Notes: generated by a model from the sequence alone, not told the origin. Counted from the first letter of the stretch, positions 27,369 to 37,143 are shown. The stretch: DNA of 64,000 bases from Acidicapsa dinghuensis (GCF_025685685.1 NZ_JAGSYH010000005.1:682001-746000), one strand, 5' to 3'. Numbers and translations are program-made.

Positions 27369-27983
27369 CTACGCCTTAGCCATCCAATGCCGTACCAGCG
27401 GCCCATTTGCTCCATGTACCGGGTCCGAAGCTGGAAACTTCACCCGCCTCATCCGCTCCACAGCCGCCTCATCCGGCGCCGACCGGCAGATATCCCAGTG
27501 TTCCCCCTCGGGATACGCCCCCACCACCAGAAAATCCTCGCTCGCCTCAACCCGGCAATGTCCGGTACCTGTAGGCAACAGCGCCACATCTCCGGCATTC
27601 ACCCGCACCTCATGCCCGCCCTCGCCGCCTAGCATGATCCGCCCCCATCCCGCGGCAAACCCCAACACCTCATGTGCCGTCGAGTGGTAGTGGTGAAACG
27701 GGTACACCCCATTCCTCCACTGCGGAGGCCATTCATTCTGCTCAAACACGCGCTCCATCTCCGCCGCCACATCACCCTTCACCGCAAACGCCCCGCGATA
27801 CAGCAAAACAGGCAGTCGCTCGTTGTTCGGCATCCATCCATTGCGTTTCAACTGCAGCACTTCCGGTTCGCCCGTCGACGCAAACATCTCCGTTCCCATC
27901 CCAACCCCCAATACTGCCAGCGCCGCCCCAAACTTTCGCCGATCCATTCTCAACTTCGCGCGCCCATTCTCATCCCGGCTCAT
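27369..27983 (-). CDS. Cupin domain protein with Tat-like signal, 204 aa
   Basis: The N-terminus carries a twin-arginine-like motif (MDRRKFGAALAVLGVG). The cupin core shows HHYHSTAHEVLGF for the metal-binding His/Glu set and LLPTGTGHCRV for the second motif, as in YjlB-type cupins. It is probably exported. Cupins bind a metal and act as oxygenases, isomerases or storage sites; the substrate here is unknown. It converges on the gene ending at 27357 with an 11-bp gap. Confidence 0.75.
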   Translation of the reverse strand: MSRDENGRAKLRMDRRKFGAALAVLGVGMGTEMFASTGEPEVLQLKRNGWMPNNERLPVLLYRGAFAVKGDVAAEMERVFEQNEWPPQWRNGVYPFHHYHSTAHEVLGFAAGWGRIMLGGEGGHEVRVNAGDVALLPTGTGHCRVEASEDFLVVGAYPEGEHWDICRSAPDEAAVERMRRVKFPASDPVHGANGPLVRHWMAKA

Positions 27984-28120
27984 AGCTCATCCTCAACTTC
28001 CTCTAACTACCTCAGAGACGGCGAAAAGCCACCATCCGATGCCTCGTCCCGCCCCGCTTTTCTCCGGATTTTTCTTCTAGCCCCCGCAACTTCCCTCCAT
28101 CCGCCAGTGTTTCGCCCAAT

Positions 28121-28732
28121 ATGGCCACTCCGAGACATCTCGCGCTCGTATGCCTCTTCGCGTCGCTCGCTGTCGTTGCGCAGGCCCAGTACTCCGAGCC
28201 CTCCCCATCTCCAGTCCCTGTGCCATCCGCATCACCCTCCATTCCCGTTTCCCTTGAATGGACTCCACCGCAACTCGCCTACATCGGCCAGTCTGCGGAG
28301 GTTAAAAACAGCTTCGTCCTCGACCGCACCATGCTCAGCGCAGTCTCCGGCCTGCTCCCTGACTCCGAAGCCCAGGCTCGCCAATCCCTGCGCAAACTAG
28401 ACGGAGTCGCCGTCCACCTCTATCGCTTCCACGACGAAGCCGAAATCGACCCGCAAGTCATCCAGGATCTCCGCCAGACCTATCACGCCCACGGCTGGCA
28501 ACATCTCGTCTCCAAAGGCCGCTCCGGCGATCCCATGCACACCGACGCCACTGACCTCTGGCTCGCCACCGACGGCATCACCGTCAAAGGTGGCACTCTT
28601 CTCTTCGTCACTCCCCGCTCCGTCAGCCTCGTCACCTTCGCGGGCAATCTCAACCCCGTCGACCTGCTCCGTCTCCGCGGCCACTTCGGCATACCCAACT
28701 TCCCCGGCGACAGCTTCCACGACGCACACTGA
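28121..28732 (+). CDS. Secreted DUF4252-like protein, 203 aa
   Basis: A signal peptide (LFASLAVVAQAQ) is followed by a Ser/Pro-rich spacer and a domain containing SFVLDRTMLSAVSGLL, KLDGVAVHLYRF and SLVTFAGNLNPVDLLRLRGHFGIP. This order fits DUF4252, a small extracytoplasmic domain of unknown role. The frame uses GC-rich codons like its neighbours. It may be co-transcribed with the S9 peptidase downstream, from which it is separated by a repeat. Confidence 0.6.
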   Translation: MATPRHLALVCLFASLAVVAQAQYSEPSPSPVPVPSASPSIPVSLEWTPPQLAYIGQSAEVKNSFVLDRTMLSAVSGLLPDSEAQARQSLRKLDGVAVHLYRFHDEAEIDPQVIQDLRQTYHAHGWQHLVSKGRSGDPMHTDATDLWLATDGITVKGGTLLFVTPRSVSLVTFAGNLNPVDLLRLRGHFGIPNFPGDSFHDAH

Positions 28733-28743
28733 TAGTCTGAGTT

Positions 28744-28794
28744 GTCATCCTGAGGAGCAACGCGACGAAGGATCTGCTTCTGCTTTGCTCCTCA
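28744..28794. repeat. GTCATCCTGAG-type dispersed repeat, copy 1
   Basis: Contains GTCATCCTGAGGAGCAA and GAAGGATCTGCTT. The arms TGAGGAGCAA (28751-28760) and TTGCTCCTCA (28785-28794) form a perfect 10-bp inverted repeat. The same core recurs at 52268 and, more diverged, at 55199. Confidence 0.65.
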
Positions 28795-28847
28795 CTCCCC
28801 GCCAAATCCATCTGGACATTTCCTCCCCGCGATGCAAGTATCCGGAA

Positions 28848-31019
28848 ATGGAAATCTCCCAGTTGCTCAATCGCAGACTGCAGTCCTTCCTTGCCCTCAC
28901 ATCTCTTGTTGTCTGCTTCGTCCTTACCGCCCGTGCTCAATCTGGTTTCACTCTCCAGCAAGTCCTAAGCGCTCCATTTCCAACCGAGCTCCAGGCCGCA
29001 TCAGCGCTAGGCCGCGTTAGTTGGCTCTCCAACGCCGAGGGCCGTCGCAATCTCTTCATCGCTGAGCCCGATCACGGCAAGTTCACCGTCCGCCAGCTCA
29101 CCCACTACACCGAAGACAACGGCGTAGACCTCGGCGACGTAGCCTGGTCCGCCGATGCGCAGCAGATCGCTTACGTCCGCGGCGGCGACTTCGAAGCCGT
29201 CTCCAAACCTGCCGCCAACCCCGCCGAACTCCCCGGCGGCATCCAGCAGGCTATCTGGCTCGTTTCCCTCAAGGGCAGCAAGCCCTCCGAGCCAGTCAAA
29301 ATCGCCTACGGCCACTCCCCCGTCTTCACCCACGACGGCAAACAGCTCATCTATGTCCTCGATAACCAGCTCTGGACCATTGATCTCACGTCAGGGACAA
29401 AAGCGGCGAAGCAGGAAGAGTCCAAGCCTACCCAGCTCCTCCACACACGCGGAAGCCTGAGCACCCTCCGCCTCTCGCCCGACGGCACCCATCTCGCCTT
29501 CGTCAGCGACCGTGGCGACCACAGCTTCGTCGGCGTCTACGACCTCGCGACTAAATCACTCGTCTACCTCGACCCCAGCTCCGACAGCGACCGCTCCCCC
29601 TCCTGGTCGCCTGACAGCCATCAGCTAGCCTTCATTCGCACTACCACCGCTCACAACGAATTGGACTTCGCCCCCGACCGCTCAACCACCACTCCATGGT
29701 CCATCCACATCGCCGACATCGCCACCGGCCAGCCCCGAGTTCTCTGGACAGCCTCAGCAGAGCAGGGAAGCGTCTTCCACGAGCTCGCTACCGAAGACCA
29801 GCTTTTCTGGACCTCCGGCAACCAGATCGTCTTCCCCAGCGAAGCCGATGGCTGGCTTCATCTCTACGCCGTGCCGGCCGCCGGAGGCTCCGCTTCGCTT
29901 CTGACTCCAGGCGACTTCGAAGTGGAACACGCAGCGTTCAGTCAAAACCGCGCCATCGTCGTCTATTCCTCAAACCAGCAGGACATCGACCGCAGGCATC
30001 TCTGGAAGCTTTCCGTCTCCTCCTCCAATGTCTACAAACCCGAAGCGCTCACCGTCGGAGAAGGCGTCGAGGTCTTTCCCGCACTCGCCAGCGATGGCAC
30101 AGTCTTCATGCTCCGCTCCGATGCTCGCCTGCCCATGCGCGTAGCCGCCGTCCGAGGAGACGCATCCAGCTCCGGCACACCCGAAGACCTCGACCCCGCT
30201 GCCATCCCCAAGGACTTTCCCGCATCGCAGCTCGTCGTCCCGCAGCAGGTCATCTTCTCTGCAGCTGACGGCATGCAGATTCACGGCCAGCTCTTCCTCC
30301 CGCCAGCTTCCGCCACGCAAAAACATGCAGCACTCGTCTTCTTCCACGGCGGCTCACGTCGTCAGATGCTTCTCGGCTGGCACTACATGCTCTACTACAA
30401 CAACGCCTACGGCATGAATCAGTACCTCGCCAGCCAGGGCTACGTTGTCCTCTCCATCAATTACCGCAGCGGCATCGGCTACGGCCTAAACTTCCGTGAA
30501 GCCCTCAACTACGGCACCGCCGGAGCCAGCGAATTCAACGACGTCATGGGCGCGGGCCTCTACCTCCCCAGCCGCTCCGACGTTGACCCCAACCGCATCG
30601 GCTGCTGGGGAGGCAGCTATGGCGGTTATCTCACCGCGCTCGCACTCGGTCGCGCCTCTGATCTCTTCCGCGTCGGTGTAGACTTCCACGGCGTTCACGA
30701 CTGGAACATCGAGCTAGGCAACTGGAACACCAGCTACGACCCCACCGCCAACCCCAACCTCGCGCGCCTCGCCTACGAATCGTCGCCTGTAGCGTCAGTC
30801 TCCACCTGGCGCTCACCCGTCCTCTTCATCCACGGCGACGATGACCGCAACGTGCAGTTCGAACAAACCCCCAAGCTCATCGCCCTTCTGCGCGAGCAGC
30901 ACGTTCCACTCGAAGAGCTCATCTTCCCCGATGAAATCCACGACTTCCTGCTCCACAAAGATTGGCTCCACGCCTACGCGGCAGAGACCAGCTTCTTCGC
31001 CCGCTACCTCAAACCCTGA
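28848..31019 (+). CDS. Secreted S9 family serine peptidase (prolyl oligopeptidase/DPP type)
   Basis: The start is placed at ATG 28848 (MEISQLLNRR), which opens a signal peptide ending ARAQ; the upstream open frame overlaps the previous gene. About 450 residues of beta-propeller (WSADAQQIAYVRGG, LSPDGTHLAFVSDRG and WSPDSHQLAFI repeats) precede the alpha/beta hydrolase domain. The catalytic Ser lies in GCWGGSYGGYL, the Asp in FIHGDDDRNV and the His in DEIHDFLLH. Such enzymes cut short peptides, often after proline or another small residue. It is about 723 aa, typical for S9B/S9C. A hairpin follows the stop. Confidence 0.9.
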   Translation: MEISQLLNRRLQSFLALTSLVVCFVLTARAQSGFTLQQVLSAPFPTELQAASALGRVSWLSNAEGRRNLFIAEPDHGKFTVRQLTHYTEDNGVDLGDVAWSADAQQIAYVRGGDFEAVSKPAANPAELPGGIQQAIWLVSLKGSKPSEPVKIAYGHSPVFTHDGKQLIYVLDNQLWTIDLTSGTKAAKQEESKPTQLLHTRGSLSTLRLSPDGTHLAFVSDRGDHSFVGVYDLATKSLVYLDPSSDSDRSPSWSPDSHQLAFIRTTTAHNELDFAPDRSTTTPWSIHIADIATGQPRVLWTASAEQGSVFHELATEDQLFWTSGNQIVFPSEADGWLHLYAVPAAGGSASLLTPGDFEVEHAAFSQNRAIVVYSSNQQDIDRRHLWKLSVSSSNVYKPEALTVGEGVEVFPALASDGTVFMLRSDARLPMRVAAVRGDASSSGTPEDLDPAAIPKDFPASQLVVPQQVIFSAADGMQIHGQLFLPPASATQKHAALVFFHGGSRRQMLLGWHYMLYYNNAYGMNQYLASQGYVVLSINYRSGIGYGLNFREALNYGTAGASEFNDVMGAGLYLPSRSDVDPNRIGCWGGSYGGYLTALALGRASDLFRVGVDFHGVHDWNIELGNWNTSYDPTANPNLARLAYESSPVASVSTWRSPVLFIHGDDDRNVQFEQTPKLIALLREQHVPLEELIFPDEIHDFLLHKDWLHAYAAETSFFARYLKP

Positions 31020-31030
31020 GAGACAAAACT

Positions 31031-31063
31031 CATCAGCCCGGCGCAACATACGCCGGGCCGATG
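31031..31063 (+). terminator. Terminator-like hairpin after S9 peptidase
   Basis: Stem CATC-A-GCCCGGCG (31031-31043) with its complement 31051-31063 around a CAACATA loop, starting 12 nt after the stop. There is one A/C mismatch and no clear T-run. Confidence 0.6.
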
Positions 31064-31339
31064 CCTTATAGAAAGAGCCCGCAGTCCCAACTAGCGCGAA
31101 TCCGGAATGTAAAAAGTTAAAGAAATCAGTTCTTCGGCTGATCCTGTCTTAAATTCTCCCCAATATAAAAAAGCCCCTAAAGACAACAATCACCACATAT
31201 CCGAAGCATCTAACCACTTCGTAATCGAATTTCGACATCGGTTGACCGCGCAACTTGACTCATGCCACTATCGAATCTCGATACTAGGTAAATCGACACA
31301 TGCCGATTGCGTCAGGGCTGCTGAGAAACAATATGCTTT

Positions 31340-31405
31340 GAAGGGGCACGAGTTCACTCGTGCCATCAGATCTGCAAAAAGAATGTGGCTTTAGCCACTG
31401 AGGGA
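31340..31405. repeat. Two-hairpin dispersed repeat, copy B, in a 500-bp gene-free stretch
   Basis: First stem GGCACGAG/CTCGTGCC around TTCA (31345-31364), second stem GTGGCT/AGCCAC around TT (31385-31398). The plan is as in copies A and C. The rest of 31064-31526 is AT-richer than its surroundings and shows no gene; I see nothing else I can support there. Confidence 0.6.
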
Positions 31406-31526
31406 TGTATTCGATTCTGCTCGCATGTTCTCAGCAATCTGCATCTGCTGATTGCGAGTTTGTTCCCTGAAGAATTATCCCGAATCACACCTCGGTACGG
31501 TCATCACTCTTCACGGAGTCTCGCAG

Positions 31527-32402
31527 ATGAAAGCCGTGCACCGCTTCTCCGCTCTCCTCTTCGTCCTGTGCATGGCTATCGCGAGCCCGGCATTGCTGGC
31601 GCAGGGACCACCCTATCAGACGGACGATCCCGTTCCCGTCGACCTGCATCACTACGAGTTCTACATCTTCGGCACAGCCGACGGCACTCCTGTCGAAATG
31701 GATTCCTCTGGCCCAGCGTTCGAGTTCAACTGGGGAGCCATCCCTCGCGTCCAGCTCCACGCCATTCTTCCGTTCGGCGTCGCTGCTCCGTTGAACAATC
31801 CCGTCTATCTGCCCAGCGGAACAGGCCCCACCAACTTCGGTCTCACCGACATGGAGCTAGGCGCAAAAATCGCCTACATCAAAGAGTCGAAGCACATTCC
31901 GCAAATTGGCACCTTCACCATGTTCGAGATGCCCACCGGAAGTTACGACAAAGGCCTCGGCGTCGGCAAAGTCTGGTATCGCCTCCCGCTCTGGATGCAG
32001 AAGAACATCGGTAAATGGCTTCTCGACGGCGGTGCAGGAGAAACCCTCGTCCCGCAAACCGGCTATCGCAACTTCCCCTACGGCGGCTTCCTGTTGAAAT
32101 ACACCTTAAGCGAGCGCCTCGAACTTGGCGGCGAAGTATTCGCCCACGGCAAGGAAGGCGTCGCCGCCCCACAAACGCAAGCCTCCACCATGATCGACTT
32201 CGGCGGCTACTACCACTTCAAACGCAATCCCAATCAGCAGATTCTCTTCTGCTACGGGCATTCAATCGCCGGGCAAACAGAAAACTACGCCTACCTCGGC
32301 CTCTACTGGACCTGGGGCAAAGACGACAAAGCCGACGACAAAGCACCATCCGCCGATCATGCATTCCTCTGGCAGCAGGCATTGCATCACGGTTCACAGT
32401 AA
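31527..32402 (+). CDS. Secreted outer-membrane-type beta-barrel protein, 291 aa
   Basis: Starts at ATG 31527 (MKAVHRFSALLF) with GGAG 8 nt upstream; the longer frame in front lacks support. A signal peptide ends near SPALLAQ. The mature part has alternating beta-strand character with repeated Gly-aromatic strands (FNWGAIPRVQLHAILPFG, LTDMELGAKIAYI, LGLYWTWG), resembling MetA-pathway/transporter-like barrels of unknown substrate. It is the first gene of a rightward run with two membrane proteins. Confidence 0.6.
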   Translation: MKAVHRFSALLFVLCMAIASPALLAQGPPYQTDDPVPVDLHHYEFYIFGTADGTPVEMDSSGPAFEFNWGAIPRVQLHAILPFGVAAPLNNPVYLPSGTGPTNFGLTDMELGAKIAYIKESKHIPQIGTFTMFEMPTGSYDKGLGVGKVWYRLPLWMQKNIGKWLLDGGAGETLVPQTGYRNFPYGGFLLKYTLSERLELGGEVFAHGKEGVAAPQTQASTMIDFGGYYHFKRNPNQQILFCYGHSIAGQTENYAYLGLYWTWGKDDKADDKAPSADHAFLWQQALHHGSQ

Positions 32403-32435
32403 CTTCTCTGAATCCGCACACCGAGGGTCGACTCT

Positions 32436-33002
32436 ATGGAAATCACATCGCACGGTCTTTGGACCATGATCCACGGCATGCTCTTCGGCGCGCTTTATCT
32501 CCTCGCTTGCTCCGGAGCTATCGTCGAAATCCGGCGTTATTTCCAGCCGTCCGCCTCGAAGCTTGCCAGTCCAATCAGTACAAATTTTCTTCGCGTCTGG
32601 CTCGTCGTTATGAGCGCCCTCGCATGGCTCGCCGTTCTCACCGGAGCCTACATCGTCTATCCCTGGTACCGCGCCGTTCCGCCGCCTGGCACCTCAAACC
32701 TTGCCGCATATCCACAACGCCTTCTCATCGCAAGTCCCTCCACCAGCGCTTGGCACTCCATCGGTATGGAGTGGAAAGAGCACATCGCCTGGATCGCCGC
32801 CATCTCCATCACCATGGCCGCTGCGATGGTGCTCCGCTACGGCACAAGCCTCCGCCATCACCGCGAATTGCGAACCACTCTGCTCTCCTTCGTCACAGTG
32901 TCGTTCCTCGCCGCGGCAATCGCAGGCTTCTTCGGCGCCATGCTCAACAAGGTAGCCCCGGTTCAGGGTGGAACAACCATTCACCTCGTGCAGGAGCAAT
33001 AA
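32436..33002 (+). CDS. Integral membrane protein, 188 aa
   Basis: Four membrane segments (about 10-30, 52-72, 112-130 and 147-167). His residues lie at the membrane faces (GLWTMIHGMLF, MEWKEHIAWIAA, RHHREL), a pattern that could bind haem, though no motif proves it. It lies 33 bp after the barrel gene and 3 bp before the next. No family recognised. Confidence 0.65.
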   Translation: MEITSHGLWTMIHGMLFGALYLLACSGAIVEIRRYFQPSASKLASPISTNFLRVWLVVMSALAWLAVLTGAYIVYPWYRAVPPPGTSNLAAYPQRLLIASPSTSAWHSIGMEWKEHIAWIAAISITMAAAMVLRYGTSLRHHRELRTTLLSFVTVSFLAAAIAGFFGAMLNKVAPVQGGTTIHLVQEQ

Positions 33003-33005
33003 GTC

Positions 33006-33341
33006 ATGCAGCCAGCAAACGCATCACAGACCGCAGAGATTTCCAACGGTGCCGGTACGGCCGCCGCACTGGCAGCAGGAGCCGCATCGTTCCTGCTCGC
33101 AATCCTCTCCATCCTCGGCGACAAACTCCCAAAATTCCGCCAGGCCATGATCTTCTATCGCCCCACCGGGCCGCTATCGGGCGTCACCACCTGCGCAATC
33201 CTTCTCTGGCTGCTCTTATGGATCATCCTTCATCTGCGCTGGTGCACACGTAGCATCTCCTCGCGAGCCAACATCGCAGCGCTGGCTCTGCTTTGTTTAG
33301 GAGTTCTACTTACCTTTCCGCCTATCGCCGATCTCTTCTAA
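33006..33341 (+). CDS. Small membrane protein, 111 aa
   Basis: An Ala/Thr-rich N-terminus is followed by three hydrophobic segments (about 20-38, 60-78 and 89-106). It begins 3 bp after the preceding membrane protein gene, so the two are co-transcribed and probably act together. No family recognised. Confidence 0.6.
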   Translation: MQPANASQTAEISNGAGTAAALAAGAASFLLAILSILGDKLPKFRQAMIFYRPTGPLSGVTTCAILLWLLLWIILHLRWCTRSISSRANIAALALLCLGVLLTFPPIADLF

Positions 33342-33428
33342 TCCTGCAAATTCATGCCGGCATGAAAGCTTCATCTGCGCCGCGGCAACCTATCATGGTT
33401 TCGAGACCAATTCAATTTAGATATCAAA

Positions 33429-33758
33429 ATGACAAAGAAGCCATCACGCCGTTCCGAGAATCAGGATCTGTACATCGGCTTGGTGCGCTTGCACGTTCTG
33501 CATCACGCCGCTGAAGAGCCAATCTTCGGCCTCGGCATCATTCGCGAGCTCAGCCGTCACGGCTATCGCCTCGGCCCCGGCACTATATACCCGCTGCTGC
33601 ACGGCATGGAGCGCCGCGGCTGGCTCAAGTCAAAGCTGCAGCTTGTCGCGGGCCGCAACCGCAAGGTCTATCTTGCGACCGCCGCAGGCCGCAAAGCCCT
33701 TGTCAAAGCCCGCAAGCAAGTGCAAGAGCTTTACGAAGAGATGGGCGAAGGCAAATAG
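33429..33758 (+). CDS. PadR family transcriptional regulator
   Basis: A 109-aa winged-helix protein with the PadR core GLGIIRELSRHGYRLGPGTIYPLLHGMERRGWLKS, read here in pieces as LGIIRELSRHGYRLGPGT and IYPLLHGMERRGW, then a wing (GRNRKVYLATAAGRKAL). It follows the three-gene membrane/barrel run by 87 bp and may regulate it. Unlike the PadR gene at 25311, no long palindrome is evident upstream. Confidence 0.85.
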   Translation: MTKKPSRRSENQDLYIGLVRLHVLHHAAEEPIFGLGIIRELSRHGYRLGPGTIYPLLHGMERRGWLKSKLQLVAGRNRKVYLATAAGRKALVKARKQVQELYEEMGEGK

Positions 33759-33927
33759 AGCATAAGTAAATCCGGGACTATCGTCGCATTTGCCAAAGAT
33801 TCCTACTCCATCTGAGTATTGATTTCCAGCATCATCTCCTTTGCTCTACAATTCGTGCAGTTTCAGGGCCCCTCATCAATGGCGCGGCATTCGATCCCCG
33901 CCACAAGATTCTCAAGGAGATGACGCC

Positions 33928-35664
33928 ATGCAATCCCACACCCCAGGCACGCGATTCATGAAGAGTGTTCTGCTCGCTTCTTTGGCAGCATTGATCGTGC
34001 TTCCAGCACACGCTCAGTCTTCCACATCTTCCAACAGCTACCAGATCGGTTCTTCTCTCGAAGCGACCGCAGATCCCACTGTTCCGCGCCCACACACCAA
34101 ACCCTGCGTCGTGACGTTACTTTCTGACGAAGCCTTCGGCGATTACAGCAACAAGCCATTCACCTATACTCCGCCATCCAAGTGCCCCGGACCGTGGGCC
34201 AAGGTTGTCTTCACGGGCGATCTCTCCATAGACGCCGGCGTGCAATATGATCGCACCGGAAACATCTTTCTCGGTAACGTTGATATCTACTTTGGCACAA
34301 CTGCAGAACCGCTCCAGAACCAGACCAACACCTGGCATGTCGAGCGTGACCTGACCGACTACTCCGCGCTCTTCAAGAGTTCGCAGAGCGGTTTCGCGGC
34401 CATCTATAACATCGTTGAGCCTGGTCTGAACTCATTTATCCACGGCACATTCAACCTCGAGTTTTATCCTGCTGACTTTGCCAATCCAGCTCCGCGCACC
34501 TTCGATGCCGTACTGCCGATACCCAACAACTCCAACGGCACCTTCGCCATCGATACCGCCAATCCCGTGCTGAGCCAGAGCTTCACGCTGCCCACCAACA
34601 TCGAAAGCGCCTATCTCGATGTCTTTGCACAAAGTCAGAACAGTTCAGGCGAAGAACAGTGGTTCTTCTGCGTGCCGACCAGCCTGGCGCCAACGCTGGG
34701 CGACTGCCAGGACACTTCTTTTCGTGAAGTAGAAGTAGCCATCGATGGCACACCCGCCGGCGTCGCTCCTGTCTTTCCGTGGATCTATACCGGTGGCCTC
34801 GATCCTTATCTCTGGACCCCCATCCCCGGCGTGCAGACCCTCAACTTCAAGCCCTACCGCATCGATCTAACGCCGTTTGCCGGGCAGTTGAGTGATGGCC
34901 AGCAACATACCATCGGCATCAGCGTTTACAACGCCTACAGCTGGTTCAGCACTGACGCTGTCTTGCTGCTGAACGAAGACCACGGCAGCAAGAAGATTAC
35001 AGGCGAAGTAACAAAGAACACGCTCACCGCGCCCAATCCCACCGTCGATAATACTGTTTCGATCAACTCCTCTGGCATCGGTGGAGGAACTATCACTACA
35101 ACCAATAGCCATAACTTCACCATCTCGGGCTACATCAACACCTCACACGGCCGCGTTGTCAGCACTGTCGATGAGGTGGTCAACTTTAAGAACGTGACCA
35201 ACATCTCACTAACCACCACTCCTGCTGAAATCCAGGACGAAGTCCAGACGTCGACCGTCGACGCAAAGACCACCACGCAGGAGGGTCCCTTCTTCACCAC
35301 CGAGGAAACCCACGTCTCGTATCCCTTCACCATCAATCTTTCGGATACATTCCTTTCCAGCGGCGACGTGCCTCAGGTCACCTCTATCGATCAGAAATAC
35401 GCCGTCGATCACAAGCGCACCTTCGAGGGCTTTCCGATTTTCGAGTCGCATGTCAGTAACGAAGTCACCACGCAAGATTCCACCGAGTATGTCTTGTCTA
35501 ATGGTGGCTATTACCTTGGTCCCAGCACCGGTCAGTCCAGCAAACAGACCTACATCTACCACGACAGCAATGGAGGCTGCTACAACCGCACCATCACAGC
35601 AGCCAATCTTGAACTAACCAACGTGAAAGATCAGAAAGACTGCCACGATTATCGAGTGAGATAG
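33928..35664 (+). CDS. Secreted peptide-N-glycosidase A (PNGase A)-like amidase
   Basis: PNGase A-type enzymes release N-linked glycans from the Asn of glycopeptides. ATG 33928 (MQSHTPGTRFMK) has AAGGAG 8 nt upstream and begins a signal peptide ending LPAHAQ. Family landmarks are present: an N-terminal beta-sandwich (WAKVVFTGDLSIDAGVQYDR), REVEVAIDGTPAGVAPVFPW followed by IYTGGLDPYLWTPIPG, and YRIDLTPFAGQLSDGQQHTI. The last 200 residues are Thr/Asn-rich beta structure. At 578 aa it matches the family. A hairpin follows the stop. Confidence 0.85.
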   Translation: MQSHTPGTRFMKSVLLASLAALIVLPAHAQSSTSSNSYQIGSSLEATADPTVPRPHTKPCVVTLLSDEAFGDYSNKPFTYTPPSKCPGPWAKVVFTGDLSIDAGVQYDRTGNIFLGNVDIYFGTTAEPLQNQTNTWHVERDLTDYSALFKSSQSGFAAIYNIVEPGLNSFIHGTFNLEFYPADFANPAPRTFDAVLPIPNNSNGTFAIDTANPVLSQSFTLPTNIESAYLDVFAQSQNSSGEEQWFFCVPTSLAPTLGDCQDTSFREVEVAIDGTPAGVAPVFPWIYTGGLDPYLWTPIPGVQTLNFKPYRIDLTPFAGQLSDGQQHTIGISVYNAYSWFSTDAVLLLNEDHGSKKITGEVTKNTLTAPNPTVDNTVSINSSGIGGGTITTTNSHNFTISGYINTSHGRVVSTVDEVVNFKNVTNISLTTTPAEIQDEVQTSTVDAKTTTQEGPFFTTEETHVSYPFTINLSDTFLSSGDVPQVTSIDQKYAVDHKRTFEGFPIFESHVSNEVTTQDSTEYVLSNGGYYLGPSTGQSSKQTYIYHDSNGGCYNRTITAANLELTNVKDQKDCHDYRVR

Positions 35665-35689
35665 ACTCCATCATGCAAAAGCGCAAAAT

Positions 35690-35714
35690 ATGGCGGAGCT
35701 CAACGCTCCGCCAT
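35690..35714. terminator. Terminator-like hairpin after PNGase A gene
   Basis: Perfect 10-bp stem ATGGCGGAGC/GCTCCGCCAT with a TCAAC loop, 25 nt past the stop. No long T-run follows, so the efficiency is uncertain. Confidence 0.6.
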
Positions 35715-35753
35715 TGCTACCGGTGGTTTCTGACAGCCTAAGATAGTAATGTC

Positions 35754-37133
35754 ATGAAACCTATAACGGCTTCCCACTGGACACGGCGCAAGTTCCTCAG
35801 CAGCGCAGCTCAATCTGCAGGCGCTCTTTCCATCGCGTCACCACTCTCCAATGCCCTCGCCAGTTCAGCAGCGCCGCCATTCCAGGGCCGCTATCTAACC
35901 CACATCTCCGTCGTTCGCGTCAATCAGATCGAGGTCACTCCGACCCGCAATCTCGGCGAAGACGAAGCGCCACTCAACAGCCCGGACCACATCCGCTCGC
36001 GCCGCGAAGCCTTCGCCGCTGGATGCCCCAACGGCCGCATGACCTGGGCCATCAGTTGGCTCGCTCTCCACGACAATCGCAAGGAATATCAGGAAGCCCG
36101 CCGACTGCTCGCCTCCTATCACGACCGCTACGGTGATGAAATCACCTTCATCCCCGGCGGCTACTTCGCGCCCATGTTCGACACCCGCGAACACATCCGC
36201 AAGACCATGCATGACGCGCTCGGGCTCATCACCAACATGGTTGGCAACCACTACCGTCCACAGTCCATCGTCGCCGGCTTCATGGATTCGGAAAACATGC
36301 GCCTCCTCGCCACCGAAGAAGGCATCCACGTCTGCCAGGCCCAGATCTGGAGCCAGCACGCCATCGACAACGGCGACGGGGACGGCGGCATCTGCTATCC
36401 TTACTACCCCAGCCGCGAACATTACCTGAAGCCCGCCCAGGGCCCCGCAGATTTCATCGACTGTGTCTGTCTCGATGGCTGGACCTGCGATTTCCTCACC
36501 GCCCGCCGCAACGGCTTCGAAGGCAAGTTCAACTCACGCCTCGGTGTCGGCCCCATCGAAACCGTCGCCGATCTCGGCGAACAGGTCGGCCATCACGAAA
36601 TGCTCGCCACCACCGCCATCCACTTCGACCAGGGCCACGCCCTCAACGGCTTCGGCTTCGTCACCGCCATCTGGGAAGTCTCCATCGGCCACGACAAAGA
36701 TCTCACCTGGTGGCTGCAAAACGTCAAGCAACGCTGGCCCGACACGCAAGTCATCACCGAAGGTGAATTCGGCTTGGAATGGCGCAAACACTATCGTTCC
36801 AACGCCGCCATCAACTACCGCTTCGATGAAAGAGGCACCGGCGCGCCAGGTTCCGAAAAAGACCTCGAAATCCGCTGGTACATGAACGAGGAGTTCCGCC
36901 TCGCCCTGCTTCACAACTGGACCACCAACAGTCCCTGGAACGCCATCGACTTCACCCGCTACGACCTGCCCGCAAAAGAGCCGCCAAACCCCCAGCGTGA
37001 GTGGAGCTTGATGAACGTACTCAACCAGAAAGGCACCCGCCCCCAGGACAAGCCAAAGCGTCTCAGTCAGCTCTCCGCAGCGGATCAGCAGCGCATCTTC
37101 ACACGCTATCCAGAGCTAAAAAAGTTCGCATAG
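35754..37133 (+). CDS. Tat-exported protein of unknown family, 459 aa
   Basis: The N-terminus TRRKFLSSAAQSAGALSIA is a twin-arginine signal. The mature sequence looks like a TIM-barrel-type enzyme with many His/Asp/Glu/Trp residues (LASYHDRYGDEITFIPGGYF, VAGFMDSENM, GLEWRKHYRSN). It recalls the DUF3863/DUF3864 type of carbohydrate-associated proteins, but I am not sure of that match. It lies 89 bp after the PNGase A-like gene, past a hairpin, so a role in glycan handling is only suggested. A strong hairpin follows its stop. Confidence 0.6.
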   Translation: MKPITASHWTRRKFLSSAAQSAGALSIASPLSNALASSAAPPFQGRYLTHISVVRVNQIEVTPTRNLGEDEAPLNSPDHIRSRREAFAAGCPNGRMTWAISWLALHDNRKEYQEARRLLASYHDRYGDEITFIPGGYFAPMFDTREHIRKTMHDALGLITNMVGNHYRPQSIVAGFMDSENMRLLATEEGIHVCQAQIWSQHAIDNGDGDGGICYPYYPSREHYLKPAQGPADFIDCVCLDGWTCDFLTARRNGFEGKFNSRLGVGPIETVADLGEQVGHHEMLATTAIHFDQGHALNGFGFVTAIWEVSIGHDKDLTWWLQNVKQRWPDTQVITEGEFGLEWRKHYRSNAAINYRFDERGTGAPGSEKDLEIRWYMNEEFRLALLHNWTTNSPWNAIDFTRYDLPAKEPPNPQREWSLMNVLNQKGTRPQDKPKRLSQLSAADQQRIFTRYPELKKFA

Positions 37134-37143
37134 ACAAAATGCT

